A DNA stretch of 64,000 nucleotides from Nitrobacter sp. NHB1 (GTDB taxonomy: Bacteria; Pseudomonadota; Alphaproteobacteria; Rhizobiales; Xanthobacteraceae). Under the pieces are notes generated by a model. That model worked only from the letters and a program-made list of their open reading frames with translations, had not been told where the DNA came from and did no database searches. Of the stretch, positions 9,355 to 18,873 are shown piece by piece. Each line of letters opens with the position of its first letter. Within the stretch, counting starts at the first letter, position 1. A program made the translations under genes and the position numbers. The stretch is from contig NZ_JBAMDA010000001.1 of assembly GCF_036964665.1 (NCBI RefSeq), forward strand, positions 1,612,001 through 1,676,000, given 5' to 3'.

Positions 9355-9862
9355 GACACCCCCGCATTCTGCTTGGAGGCATCGGTAGCGACAAACCTCT
9401 AAAAAACCTCGCCGCGATTCCGCTGGGATTTGAACACAGATGCTACCGGGGATTAACCCTCGCGGTTACCGCTGCAATTCGCGGCGAATCGTCCGCCTCC
9501 TGTCTGTGGATAAGACTATCGAAATCTTGTGTATAACTTGGTATCAGGCTGGGGAAAACCTGTGTATATCTCTGTGGAAAACCAGTGGATAACAATCTCA
9601 AAAAATCTGCAACAGCAGACCGGCGCCTGTTGAAGAATCCGTCTCTCCTGACCCTTTGCGGATTCCCACGGTGGCGCGACGCATTTTGTTCGCGGATTTA
9701 CCGGCTCCAGCGCGCGGGCTGCCTTTTTGGCAATCTCGAACCGCTTCTTTGCCGTCATCCCCGCCTGCCGCGTCCTTCCGCCCATGCGTTTTCCATCGTC
9801 TAAGTTTCCGATTTGCACTAAAGCAGGTGCCTAGCGAAAGCAGGCAAGTACTGGGGGTCTAT
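9355..9862. other. Intergenic region with DnaA-box-like cluster
   Basis: About 500 bp without a convincing gene. It holds an imperfect TAACC/GGTTA pair near 9444-9463, five DnaA-box-like nonamers at 9505-9592, and GC-rich, apparently noncoding DNA to 9862. Open frames here have no ribosome sites and no protein-like composition. Confidence 0.5.
9505..9592 (+). promoter_or_regulatory. Cluster of five DnaA-box-like sites
   Basis: Nonamers in one orientation: TGTGGATAA (9505-9513, exact TTATCCACA on the other strand), TGTGTATAA (9528-9536, exact TTATACACA), TGTGTATAT (9561), TGTGGAAAA (9573) and AGTGGATAA (9584-9592). Two match the TTATNCACA consensus exactly and three differ by one base. Five such sites in 88 bp of AT-richer DNA within a GC-rich chromosome is the signature of an origin or a DnaA-controlled promoter. 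No dnaA, hemE or parAB is in the window, so the role is open. Confidence 0.55.
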
Positions 9863-10135
9863 GTGCTGAATTTTGTTGGCAGGGTCTTTCTCACGGTCAT
9901 TGTCCCGTTATACGGAGGCTACGTCGGCACATCCTTGAATACTTTTGACATCTACCTGGTCTTGGCCGCCTCATGGTCGCTGTGGGCCTACGGTCAACCG
10001 GGGCCCCGACAGCTTTGGCAAACGGGCGGCTGGGCCGGCGTCCTAAAAGGCTGGCTTCTCATGGCGGTTGCCGTTCTCCTGGTGGCTGGACCGGCCTACG
10101 GCGTCGGCTACCTCATCGCCAGAATGTCAAACTGA
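9863..10135 (+). CDS. Small integral membrane protein, about 90 residues
   Basis: A GTG at 9863 just after a GGGGG tract opens a frame with three hydrophobic segments (FVGRVFLTVIVPLYGGYV, FDIYLVLAASWSLWAYG and GWLLMAVAVLLVAGPAYGVGYLI). The longer frame from 9656 reads through DNA that does not look coding, so I prefer this start. GTG at 9827 is an alternative. No family is recognised. It precedes prmA by 40 bp in the same direction, and a shared transcript is possible. Confidence 0.55.
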   Translation: MLNFVGRVFLTVIVPLYGGYVGTSLNTFDIYLVLAASWSLWAYGQPGPRQLWQTGGWAGVLKGWLLMAVAVLLVAGPAYGVGYLIARMSN

Positions 10136-10175
10136 GACGCTACCGGACCCTGGCCCCTAAAACATCGGACTACCG

Positions 10176-11078
10176 ATGACCAACGCCGTCACGCTGGCGA
10201 CAAGCCGCGCCGCCTTCGCCATCGGCGAGGAACAGATCGCGCGGCGGGTCGTCGATCTCCTGACCGAGAGTCTCGATGACAGCGAGGCCGCCGTCGCCGC
10301 CTTCGAACGCAGCGACGGACGCTGGAGCGTCGCGGTACACTTCGCCGCCCCGCCGGATGAAGAGCGAATCCGCGCGCTGGTCGCGCTGGCCGCGGGCGAC
10401 GACATCGCGCAAACTATCGTCTTCGATACCATCGCCGCCAGGGACTGGGTCGAGGCCAGCCTCGAAGGCCTGGTGCCGGTCGCCGCCGGCCGCTTCATCG
10501 TCCACGGCCGACATGATCGCGCACGCGTCCCGCCAAACAAGCTCGGCATCGAGATCGAGGCCGCGCTGGCGTTCGGCACCGGGCACCACGGCACCACGCG
10601 GGGTTGCCTGCTGCTGCTCGATCACGTGCTGCACGCCAAGATGCCAAGGCGCGTTCTCGATCTCGGCGCCGGCACCGGCGTTCTCGCCATCGCGGCGGCC
10701 AAATCTCTGCGGCGAAACGTGCTGGCCAGCGACATCGATCCGCGCTCAGTGATCGTGGCGAGAGAGAATGCCGTGTTGAACGGCGTCGGCAAGCTTGTCT
10801 GCTCGATCTGCGCGACCGGCTTTTCCGCGCCGCTATTTCGCGCGCGCGCGCCGTTCGATCTGGTGCTGGCGAATATTCTCGCCAATCCGCTGCGGCAGAT
10901 GGCGCCCGCCATGGCAACGCACCTTGCGCCGGAGGCCATGGTAATTTTGTCGGGACTGCTGCCGCATCAGACCCGCAGCGTGATCGCGGCCTATCGCGCG
11001 CAGGGGCTGGTGCTCATTCGGCCAATTCAGATCGACGGATGGTGCAGCCTGTTGATGCAAAATCGCGATAGCCGCTGA
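10176..11078 (+). CDS. prmA: Ribosomal protein L11 methyltransferase
   Basis: A 300-residue SAM-dependent methyltransferase that trimethylates ribosomal protein L11. The N-terminal domain (about 1-115) matches the L11-recognition part. FGTGHHGTTRGCLLLLD near residue 132 is the PrmA-specific motif, VLDLGAGTGVLAIAAAK near 157 is SAM motif I, and DLVLANILANPL near 227 replaces the NPPY motif as is usual in PrmA. Length agrees with the family. The following gene is an aminopeptidase P on the same strand. Confidence 0.92.
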   Translation: MTNAVTLATSRAAFAIGEEQIARRVVDLLTESLDDSEAAVAAFERSDGRWSVAVHFAAPPDEERIRALVALAAGDDIAQTIVFDTIAARDWVEASLEGLVPVAAGRFIVHGRHDRARVPPNKLGIEIEAALAFGTGHHGTTRGCLLLLDHVLHAKMPRRVLDLGAGTGVLAIAAAKSLRRNVLASDIDPRSVIVARENAVLNGVGKLVCSICATGFSAPLFRARAPFDLVLANILANPLRQMAPAMATHLAPEAMVILSGLLPHQTRSVIAAYRAQGLVLIRPIQIDGWCSLLMQNRDSR

Positions 11079-11085
11079 CGCCACT

Positions 11086-11148
11086 TTTTGTTTTGACGCG
11101 TTTTCTTGACACGAACGGGTACCCACTTCGCTCGAAAACGCGATAAGA
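11086..11148. repeat. Partial family D repeat
   Basis: About 60 bp matching the right half of the 9074-9203 element (GACGCGTTTTCTT, ACGAACGGGTACCC, TTCGCTCGAAAACG). It fills the gap between prmA and the aminopeptidase gene. Confidence 0.7.
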
Positions 11149-11157
11149 TACCGGACA

Positions 11158-13002
11158 ATGTTCGAAGCCCATTTCCAGACATTCGAGGACCCCGAAGGCG
11201 GCGTCGCGCTGACCGCCCGCCTCGCCGCGTTTCGCGATGAACTGGTACGGCAGCAACTGACCGGATTCGTGATTCCGCGCGCCGACCAGCAGCAGAACGA
11301 ATATGTCGCGCCCTCCGAGGAACGGCTGGCATGGCTCACCGGATTCACCGGATCGGCCGGCCTCGCCGTCGTGCTCGCGACGGAAGCCGCGGTGTTTGTC
11401 GATGGCCGCTATACATTGCAGGCGGCGCAACAGGTGGATACCCAGGCCTGGGGCGTCGCTTCGCTGGTCGATCCGCCCCCGGAAAGCTGGCTGGCCGAGC
11501 ATCTCCACGCCGGCGACCGCCTCGGATACGATCCATGGCTGCATACGTCGGCAGCAGTCGAACGCCTCGCGACCGCTTGCGCGAAAGCCGGCGCCGAACT
11601 GGTCCCGGTCGAGAGCAATCCGGTCGACAGTATCTGGACCGATCGTTCCGCACCGCCGCTCGGCCCGGTCACGATCCACGGCGCGAAGTTCGCAGGCGAG
11701 AGCGAGACCGACAAGCTCGCGCGCATCCGCACCGAGATGACAAAACTCGGCATCGATGCGCTGGTGCTGTCGGATTCCCACGCGGTGGCGTGGACCTTCA
11801 ACATTCGCGGCGCCGACGTCTCGCATACGCCGCTGCCTTTGTCCTACGCCGTGGTGCCGAAAGACGGCCGCCCCATCGTGTTCGTCGACTCCCGCAAGCT
11901 CTCCAACGTGAGCCGCGATCACCTCGAACGCAATGCCGATGTGTGCGAGCCGGACGCGTTGACCGAGGCGCTTACGGAAATAGCCGCGTCCGGCGCAGCC
12001 ATCGCGCTCGACAAGGCGACCGCCGCGGACGCATTGACCCGTCTGATCACGTCTGCGGGCGGCAAGCCGGTGCGTGGTGATGATCCCGTTGCGCTGCTGA
12101 AGGCGGTGAAGAACCCAACCGAGATCGCGGGCGCCCGCACCGCGCATCAGCGCGACGCGGTGGCGCTGGTACGATTTCTCGCCTGGATCGACCGCGAGGC
12201 GCCGAAGGGCACGCTAACCGAAATCGACGCCGTCGAGGCACTGGAAACTTTTCGCCGCGAGACCGGCGCGCTGAAAGACGTCTCCTTCCCCACCATCTCC
12301 GGCACCGGACCGAACGGCGCCATCGTCCACTACCGCGTCACCCGCAAGAGCAACCGCCGCATCGCGCCCGGCGATCTCTTGCTGATCGATTCCGGCGCGC
12401 AATACGAGGACGGCACCACCGACGTCACCCGCACCATCGCGATCGGCGATCCGACCGACGAAATGCGCGACCGCTTCACCCGCGTGCTGCGTGGCCACAT
12501 CGCCATCGCCCGCGCGGTGTTTCCCGACGGCACCACCGGCGCGCAACTCGATACGCTGGCACGGCAGTTTCTCTGGCAGGCCGGCGTCGACTTCGAGCAC
12601 GGCACCGGCCACGGCGTCGGCAGCTATCTCTCGGTGCATGAGGGTCCGGCGCGGATCTCGAAACTCGGGACCACGCCGCTGAAGCGCGGCATGATCCTGT
12701 CCAACGAGCCCGGCTACTACAAGCGCGATGCGTTCGGCATCCGGATCGAAAATCTGGTGCTGGTCAGGGCGGTCGAGATTCCCGGCGCCGAAAAGCCAAT
12801 GAACGGCTTCGAGACGTTGACGCTGGCGCCGATCGACCGCCGCCTGATCGATCGCCGCATCAGCAAGAAAGAGGTGATGTGGCTCAATGAGTACCATGCC
12901 CGCGTCCGCCGCGAGGTGCGCCCGCATCTCGACGAGGCCACCAAGATCTGGCTCGACGCCGCGACGGAGCCGCTGCCGGTGGAAGACAGTGCGCCCGGCT
13001 AG
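11158..13002 (+). CDS. pepP: Xaa-Pro aminopeptidase P family (M24)
   Basis: A 614-residue three-domain metalloaminopeptidase of the XPNPEP1/aminopeptidase P type. Two creatinase-N-like domains (about 15-150 and 165-320) are followed by the M24 pita-bread domain (about 325-545) and a C-terminal extension. The dinuclear metal ligands are visible in LLIDSGAQYEDGTTDVTRTI (two Asp), GTGHGVGSYLSVHEGP (His), ILSNEPGYY (Glu) and IRIENLVLV (Glu). It removes N-terminal residues preceding proline in the cytosol. The ATG at 11158 is preceded by a weak site (GATAAGATACC). The gene symbol is by function; longer family members are sometimes left unnamed. Confidence 0.88.
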   Translation: MFEAHFQTFEDPEGGVALTARLAAFRDELVRQQLTGFVIPRADQQQNEYVAPSEERLAWLTGFTGSAGLAVVLATEAAVFVDGRYTLQAAQQVDTQAWGVASLVDPPPESWLAEHLHAGDRLGYDPWLHTSAAVERLATACAKAGAELVPVESNPVDSIWTDRSAPPLGPVTIHGAKFAGESETDKLARIRTEMTKLGIDALVLSDSHAVAWTFNIRGADVSHTPLPLSYAVVPKDGRPIVFVDSRKLSNVSRDHLERNADVCEPDALTEALTEIAASGAAIALDKATAADALTRLITSAGGKPVRGDDPVALLKAVKNPTEIAGARTAHQRDAVALVRFLAWIDREAPKGTLTEIDAVEALETFRRETGALKDVSFPTISGTGPNGAIVHYRVTRKSNRRIAPGDLLLIDSGAQYEDGTTDVTRTIAIGDPTDEMRDRFTRVLRGHIAIARAVFPDGTTGAQLDTLARQFLWQAGVDFEHGTGHGVGSYLSVHEGPARISKLGTTPLKRGMILSNEPGYYKRDAFGIRIENLVLVRAVEIPGAEKPMNGFETLTLAPIDRRLIDRRISKKEVMWLNEYHARVRREVRPHLDEATKIWLDAATEPLPVEDSAPG

Positions 13003-13003
13003 T

Positions 13004-13762
13004 CTAGTGTTCCATCCGCCGAAAGACGAATTGCCATGCCCAGGGAACAACGCCCAATCGGCTATGAAGCCGAGCAGCCCAGCGCAGTGCCTTGGGGACG
13101 GCCTCGGCCCTGTAATTGAAGTCTTGGGCCAGTACCATCGAGAAGCCTGCAGCGGCCGCAGCTTTTTTCACGTGCCCGATCGTGGTGATGAAGAAATGGG
13201 CCTTTTCGAAATCCCATCCGGTGGGCGTCAGCTTCCAGTAAAGCGGCTGAAGCTTGCGGGGCACGAAGCCGAAGAACGGCAGACGGCTGTGGGATTCGAT
13301 CGGAAAATACGGATTGGGGATTTGCCCTACCAAGATTCCACCGGGAACCAACACGCGGTAAATTTCTTCCATGCTTGCATTGTGCAGAACCGGCTTGATG
13401 TGCTCGAATACGTTCGCCAAGGCGATGCAGTCGAAGCTTTGATCCCCGAACGGCAGGTCGTGGGCGACGCCGGGCTGCATCTGCAAGCCGGCCCGGGATC
13501 GCGTTGGGCACTCAAGATCCGGTTCGAGGCCCTGCCAGCCCAACGCTGTCGCCGCAGCGTAGCTGTCTGTCAATTCACCGTTCTGACACCCAATGTCGAG
13601 TGCCTTACCGGTACGAAAGCGCACATGCTCGTTCATAAGGCTGCTTAAGCTTTCGACAAGATGGCGGTTTCGCGCCGCCCATTCATCCTCGGATTGGAGT
13701 ACGCCCCGCCCCTGGAGGGCGTCTGCTTCCTGCTTCGTGCCAACGAGCTTATCCATGCACAT
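13004..13762 (-). CDS. Class I SAM-dependent methyltransferase
   Basis: A 252-residue methyltransferase of the Methyltransf_11 type. Motif I is ALDIGCQNGELTDSY near residue 53, the acidic loop is GLEPD, motif II is FDCIALANVFEHI near 110 and motif III is LVPGGILVGQIPNPY. The second half (WKLTPTGWDFEKAHFF, then IGHVKKAAAAAGF) resembles enzymes acting on sugars or lipids. The substrate is unknown. I start at the ATG at 13762, 4 bases after GGAGG. It converges with pepP, whose stop is 1 bp away. Its base composition is slightly less GC-rich than its neighbours. Confidence 0.75.
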   Translation of the reverse strand: MCMDKLVGTKQEADALQGRGVLQSEDEWAARNRHLVESLSSLMNEHVRFRTGKALDIGCQNGELTDSYAAATALGWQGLEPDLECPTRSRAGLQMQPGVAHDLPFGDQSFDCIALANVFEHIKPVLHNASMEEIYRVLVPGGILVGQIPNPYFPIESHSRLPFFGFVPRKLQPLYWKLTPTGWDFEKAHFFITTIGHVKKAAAAAGFSMVLAQDFNYRAEAVPKALRWAARLHSRLGVVPWAWQFVFRRMEH

Positions 13763-13927
13763 CAAACCTCCGCTGCCAATGCACTCGCCTAGCGGGTCGC
13801 AGCCTGCAATAGGTTTAAAGACAAGCAAAAAGAAACGACGAGCAGGGCTTTGCTTTACAAGCTTGGCCCTTCGTGATCGACGCCACAACTTCCCTTTGTA
13901 GGTACTCTTTTTAGATTAGATAGTGTC

Positions 13928-14004
13928 GTAGCCCGGATGGAACACAGCGCAATCGGGCGTGGACGTGGTGCCCTGCCCGATTGCGCTTCGCTTCATCGGG
14001 CTAC
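13928..14004. repeat. Palindromic repeat, family F (GTAGCCCG ... CGGGCTAC)
   Basis: A 77-bp element with ends GTAGCCCG and CGGGCTAC and inner pairs around CGCAATCGGGC / GCCCGATTGCG. It lies between two minus-strand genes and forms a long hairpin. It could act as a transcript-stabilising or mobile palindromic unit. Confidence 0.75.
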
Positions 14005-14021
14005 AGCGGCTTCCTCCACGC

Positions 14022-14741
14022 TTAATACTCCACCTTTGGAAACCACTCGCCGCCTCGCCCCTCAGGCGTCATGTCGAGAAGATTCCACAAGGGATCGGCG
14101 AGATCGCCTGCGCGGTGGTTCTGGTTCGGCGCTGGCGGCACGAAGGCCATTTCCGAGCCCCAGAAGTGATGGATTTTTCCGTCGCGCTTCTTGAACACGT
14201 TGAAGATGGTCTCGTCCCAGTTCTCGCCGTCGGGCACCTTGTGCTGGGCGCGCATGGCTTTTGAAAACTTCGACGTGTCGCCGAAATAATCCGCGTCGTA
14301 ACTGTTGCCCGCGGTGGAAATCAGCGACATGTGCTGCCAGCCGCGCGCATGCGCCCACGCGGCGAGCCGCGCGATCGGCGATTTCGCCACGACATGAAAT
14401 GCGGCGCGCTGGGTCAGGTGTCGCGCAGCGCCGTCGATGCCATCGAGCAGGTGCGTGCAGCCGGGGCACGGGGACTCGCGCTCTGGGCCATACATGAAGC
14501 TGTAGAGGATCAGAGTGTCGTGCGATCCGAACAGATCGGACATCCTCACCTTCTCCGGCATTGCGTTTTTGCCGATGCGCTCGAACAGGTAGTCCTGCGG
14601 CACCTCGCCACCCATCGGCAGCGCGCGGCGCTTTTCGGCCACAGCCTCGATCTGCGCGCGCAGCGCAATCTCCTCCTCTAACAGCGCGTTGCGCGCGGTG
14701 CGATAGACTTCGCTCTCGGTCGGATATTGCAGATGTTCCAT
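14022..14741 (-). CDS. DUF899 family thioredoxin-like protein
   Basis: A 239-residue protein of the DUF899 family, thioredoxin-fold proteins often annotated as putative dithiol-disulfide oxidoreductases. It has the start EEEIALRAQIEAVAEKRRALP, YSFMYGPERESPCPGC (the Cys motif, near 90), a central LISTAGNSYDADYF segment and a C-terminal HHFWGSEM segment. All are conserved family landmarks. Cytosolic, function not established. ATG at 14741; no neighbour gives a pathway. Confidence 0.85.
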   Translation of the reverse strand: MEHLQYPTESEVYRTARNALLEEEIALRAQIEAVAEKRRALPMGGEVPQDYLFERIGKNAMPEKVRMSDLFGSHDTLILYSFMYGPERESPCPGCTHLLDGIDGAARHLTQRAAFHVVAKSPIARLAAWAHARGWQHMSLISTAGNSYDADYFGDTSKFSKAMRAQHKVPDGENWDETIFNVFKKRDGKIHHFWGSEMAFVPPAPNQNHRAGDLADPLWNLLDMTPEGRGGEWFPKVEY

Positions 14742-15044
14742 CGGGGCCTCGCGGAATGCTGGGGAGGAGCGCTTGCGGAATGGAACGAAGAAAACGCGGG
14801 CCTCGGAGCGGAGTTCCAGGCGGCGGCGCGAACATGCATCGTCTCGTCGGATTGCCCGCGCAACAAAAAAGCCCCGTCATTGCTGACGAGGCTCCCTGAA
14901 CGCCCGTTTCAGTACATTCGTGAAACGAAGCGTGAAACCTGAAAGCGCGTCCCGGTACATCCGCGGGTCACGGCGCTTTGCGATTCCCTTACATGATGCG
15001 CCGCCATCATCACATCAGGATGACAGACGGCGCAGCCATGGATC
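14742..15044. other. Intergenic, 3' region of the cold-shock gene
   Basis: It holds the terminator-like hairpin at 14867-14896. The rest (14900-15044) would be a long 3' untranslated tail of the cold-shock gene. No gene or RNA is recognised. Confidence 0.4.
14867..14896 (-). terminator. Rho-independent terminator-like hairpin, probably of the cold-shock gene
   Basis: Read on the minus strand, AGCCTCGTCA-GCAA-TGACGGGGCT (one G-U pair) is followed by TTTTTTG. It lies about 150 bp downstream of the cold-shock gene stop. Confidence 0.65.
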
Positions 15045-15254
15045 TTATGCGAGCGAGAGGTTTTCCGCGCTGACCTTGCCGCGCATCTTGTCGGTTTTCA
15101 GCTCGAAATTGACCTTCTGGCCCTCGGCGAGGCCGGTAAGGCCCGCGCGCTCTACCGCGCTGATGTGCACGAATACGTCGCTGCCGCCGTCGTTCGGCTG
15201 GATGAAGCCAAAACCCTTCTGGCCGTTAAACCACTTCACCGTACCTGTCGTCAT
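15045..15254 (-). CDS. cspA: Cold-shock domain protein (CspA family)
   Basis: A 69-residue single cold-shock domain that binds single-stranded RNA and DNA and acts as an RNA chaperone. RNP1 is [10 protein letters not shown] (residues 13-22) and RNP2 is DVFVHISAV (26-34), both intact. The start [18 protein letters not shown] is typical. The upstream 200 bp carry a GCGCAAATGCGC inverted repeat at about 15276-15288, possibly part of a structured 5' leader as in other csp genes; this is inference. Confidence 0.93.
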   Translation of the reverse strand: MTTGTVKWFNGQKGFGFIQPNDGGSDVFVHISAVERAGLTGLAEGQKVNFELKTDKMRGKVSAENLSLA

Positions 15255-15476
15255 TAGAGTCGTCCTTGTTCCAAAGTGCGCAAATGCGCATTTTCACGCA
15301 CGATCGCGCGATACATCCAATCTCAGCGAAGTCTTTGGAAAGGAGCCTGGCGGCGCTTAACAAAACCAATGCCAGCAATCGAATGGCGGCCCTATAGCAA
15401 TTCGGCGCGGGAATAGCAAATCTCGGGGCCTTGGGGGCCCTCTGGCATTTCGGCGGAGAATGCCTATATCAGTTCC

Positions 15477-15758
15477 ATGACCAAGTCCCCGCCGAGCCCC
15501 TCGCAACTGGCCCGCAACGAGCGGATGCGCTTGGCCGCCATCGAGGGCGCAAAAGCCCGTTCCGATATCGAGGCCCGTGACGTCGCCGTACGCAAGAACA
15601 TGGAGCGCCTGCGCGCGCTGCGGATGGCGAAGGAGGCCGAAGAGGCGGCGCAGCCGAAGCCGGTGAAAGCGCCCGCCCGGAAGAAGGCCGCGGCCAAGCG
15701 CGCCGGCACGCTGTCGGATTTTCTCACGTCGCAGAAGAGCACCGGCCGGACGACGTGA
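15477..15758 (+). CDS. Small basic helical protein of unknown function
   Basis: A 93-residue protein rich in Arg, Lys and Ala with heptad-like charged helices (residues 10-60), a Lys/Ala/Pro linker (KPVKAPARKKAAAKRAG) and a C-terminal SDFLTSQKS. It resembles nucleic-acid-binding or nucleoid-type small proteins in composition only. Codon use fits the neighbours and a good terminator follows at 15804-15835. No family recognised. Confidence 0.65.
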   Translation: MTKSPPSPSQLARNERMRLAAIEGAKARSDIEARDVAVRKNMERLRALRMAKEAEEAAQPKPVKAPARKKAAAKRAGTLSDFLTSQKSTGRTT

Positions 15759-15803
15759 CGCGGATTAGCCGAGTCGGGTGACGCGCGAATAATTAATAGA
15801 ATG

Positions 15804-15835
15804 AAAAAAGCCCTGGATCGTTCCGGGGCTTTTTG
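15804..15835. terminator. Bidirectional rho-independent terminator
   Basis: AAAAAAGCCCTGG-ATCGTT-CCGGGGCTTTTT forms a stem with A-run before and T-run after. It can therefore end the small basic gene on the plus strand and block minus-strand transcription running out of ahcY. Confidence 0.85.
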
Positions 15836-15854
15836 CAACGACCCCAGAGTTGTC

Positions 15855-15968
15855 GTCATGGCCGGGTTTATCCCGGCCATCCACGTCTTCACTCTTGGAC
15901 GAAGAGAAGACGTGGATCACCGGGACATCTGCGCGAAGACGCGCTTCGCGCTTTAGCCCGGTGATGAC
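15855..15968. repeat. Palindromic repeat, family A, reference copy
   Basis: A 114-bp element with ends GTCATGGCCGGG and CCCGGTGATGAC, an internal GGCCGGG/TCCCGGCC hairpin and a central GACGTGGAT arm. It is the noncoding counterpart of the copy inside uvrD at 2311-2398. It lies just downstream of the ahcY stop. Confidence 0.85.
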
Positions 15969-15978
15969 GTAGGGCCGA

Positions 15979-17415
15979 TCAATACCGGTAGTGATCGCTC
16001 TTGAACGGGCCTGCGACCTTGACGCCGATATAATCGGCCTGGTCCTTGCGCAGCTCGGTGAGCTTGACGCCGATTTTGTTCAGATGCAGCCGCGCCACCT
16101 TCTCGTCCAGCGTCTTGGGCAGCACGTAGACCTCTTTCCTGTACTTGCCATCGGTGTTGTTGGCGAACAGCTCGATCTGCGCCAGCGTCTGGTTGGTGAA
16201 CGACGCGGACATGACGAACGACGGATGCCCCATGGCGTTGCCGAGATTCACCAGGCGCCCTTCCGACAGCAGGATCATGCGCTTGCCGTCCGCGAAGGTG
16301 ATCTCGTCCACCTGCGGCTTGATGTTGTCCCACTTCAGATTCTTCAACGCACCCACCTGGATCTCGTTGTCGAAGTGGCCGATGTTGCAGACGATGGCGC
16401 GATCCTTCATCGCGCGCATGTGCTCGATGGTGATGATGTCCCTGTTGCCGGTGGCGGTGACGAAGATGTCGGCGCGGGGCGCGGCGTCTTCCATGGTCAC
16501 GACCTCATAGCCTTCCATCGCCGCTTGCAGCGCGCAAATCGGATCGATCTCGGCAACCATGACGCGGCAGCCGGCCTGACGCAGCGAGGCGGCCGAACCC
16601 TTGCCGACGTCGCCGAAGCCGGCGACCATCGCGACCTTGCCGCTCATCATCACGTCGGTGCCACGGCGGATGCCGTCGACCAGCGACTCGCGGCAACCAT
16701 AGAGGTTGTCGAACTTCGACTTGGTGACGCTGTCGTTGACGTTGATGGCGGGCCACAGCAGCGTGCCGGCCTTCTGCATGTCGTAGAGGCGATGCACGCC
16801 CGTGGTGGTCTCTTCGGAAACGCCCTTAATCGACTCGGCGATACCGGCGAAATAGCCCTTGGGTTTCTCCTTGAGCTGCTTCTTGAGCAGCGCGAAAAAC
16901 ACTTCCTCTTCCTCGGAGCCGGGCTTGTCGAGGAACGCGGTGTCGCCCTTCTCGGCGCGCAGGCCGAGGTGGACGTACATGGTGGCGTCGCCGCCGTCGT
17001 CGAGAATCATGTTGGGGTGGCCACCCCCGTGCCAGTCGAACAGCTTTGCGGTGTAGTCCCAGTAGTCCTTCAGCGTCTCGCCCTTCACCGCAAAAACTGG
17101 AATGCCGGCGGCCGCGATCGCCGCGGCGGCGTGGTCCTGCGTCGAATAGATGTTGCAGGAGACCCAGCGGATGTCGGCGCCCAATGCCTTCAACGTCTCG
17201 ATCAGCACCGCGGTCTGGATCGTCATGTGCAGCGAGCCGGCGATCCGCGCGCCCTTCAAGGGTTGCTTGGGGCCGTATTCCTCGCGCGTCGCCATCAGCC
17301 CGGGCATCTCGGTCTCGGCGAGCGAGATTTCCTTGCGGCCGAAATCGGCAAGGCCGATGTCTGCGACGATGTAGTCGGTGAAGCCGGTGGGCTGCTTGGC
17401 GGTCGCGGTGGTCAT
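15979..17415 (-). CDS. ahcY: Adenosylhomocysteinase (SAH hydrolase)
   Basis: A 478-residue NAD-dependent enzyme that splits S-adenosylhomocysteine into adenosine and homocysteine, relieving product inhibition of methyltransferases. Visible landmarks are the substrate segment [16 protein letters not shown] (near 84), [17 protein letters not shown] (near 219), the NAD-binding motif [15 protein letters not shown] (near 266) and the C-terminal [20 protein letters not shown] ending in HYRY. Length is normal for the bacterial long form. It is followed upstream by metK and an HTH/methyltransferase gene on the same strand. Confidence 0.97.
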   Translation of the reverse strand: MTTATAKQPTGFTDYIVADIGLADFGRKEISLAETEMPGLMATREEYGPKQPLKGARIAGSLHMTIQTAVLIETLKALGADIRWVSCNIYSTQDHAAAAIAAAGIPVFAVKGETLKDYWDYTAKLFDWHGGGHPNMILDDGGDATMYVHLGLRAEKGDTAFLDKPGSEEEEVFFALLKKQLKEKPKGYFAGIAESIKGVSEETTTGVHRLYDMQKAGTLLWPAINVNDSVTKSKFDNLYGCRESLVDGIRRGTDVMMSGKVAMVAGFGDVGKGSAASLRQAGCRVMVAEIDPICALQAAMEGYEVVTMEDAAPRADIFVTATGNRDIITIEHMRAMKDRAIVCNIGHFDNEIQVGALKNLKWDNIKPQVDEITFADGKRMILLSEGRLVNLGNAMGHPSFVMSASFTNQTLAQIELFANNTDGKYRKEVYVLPKTLDEKVARLHLNKIGVKLTELRKDQADYIGVKVAGPFKSDHYRY

Positions 17416-17485
17416 GTTGATCTTATCCCTTGTTGCGGCTCGCTCTTCCCGTTTGCGGCACGAGGAGCGGCGTCATCTTTCCCTC

Positions 17486-17605
17486 GTCATGGCCGGGCAA
17501 AGCCGTTCGAAGAACGACGTCGCTCCCGCTCGCCTATGTCCCGGCCATCCACATCTTGTTGACGAAAAGAAAGACGTGGATGCCCGGCACCAGGCCGGGC
17601 ATGAG
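17486..17605. repeat. Palindromic repeat, family A, between metK and ahcY
   Basis: About 120 bp from GTCATGGCCGGG to GGGCATGAG, with ATCCACATCTT/AAGACGTGGAT in the centre. It lies in the spacer between metK and ahcY, so it would be transcribed if the two genes share a message. Confidence 0.8.
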
Positions 17606-17618
17606 GTCTTACTTGTTG

Positions 17619-18815
<1,197 letters not shown>

Positions 18816-18873
18816 CAATCGTCCCTTCATCCGCCAGAGGTGGCGGTCCTTTCGTGGTGTTATCCTTGGAATG

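Noticed and set aside
18816-18873. Possible SAM-responsive riboswitch before metK
   Set aside because: A short CCGCC/GGCGG hairpin is present, but I cannot match the conserved cores of SAM-II, SAM-V, SAH or SAM/SAH classes.
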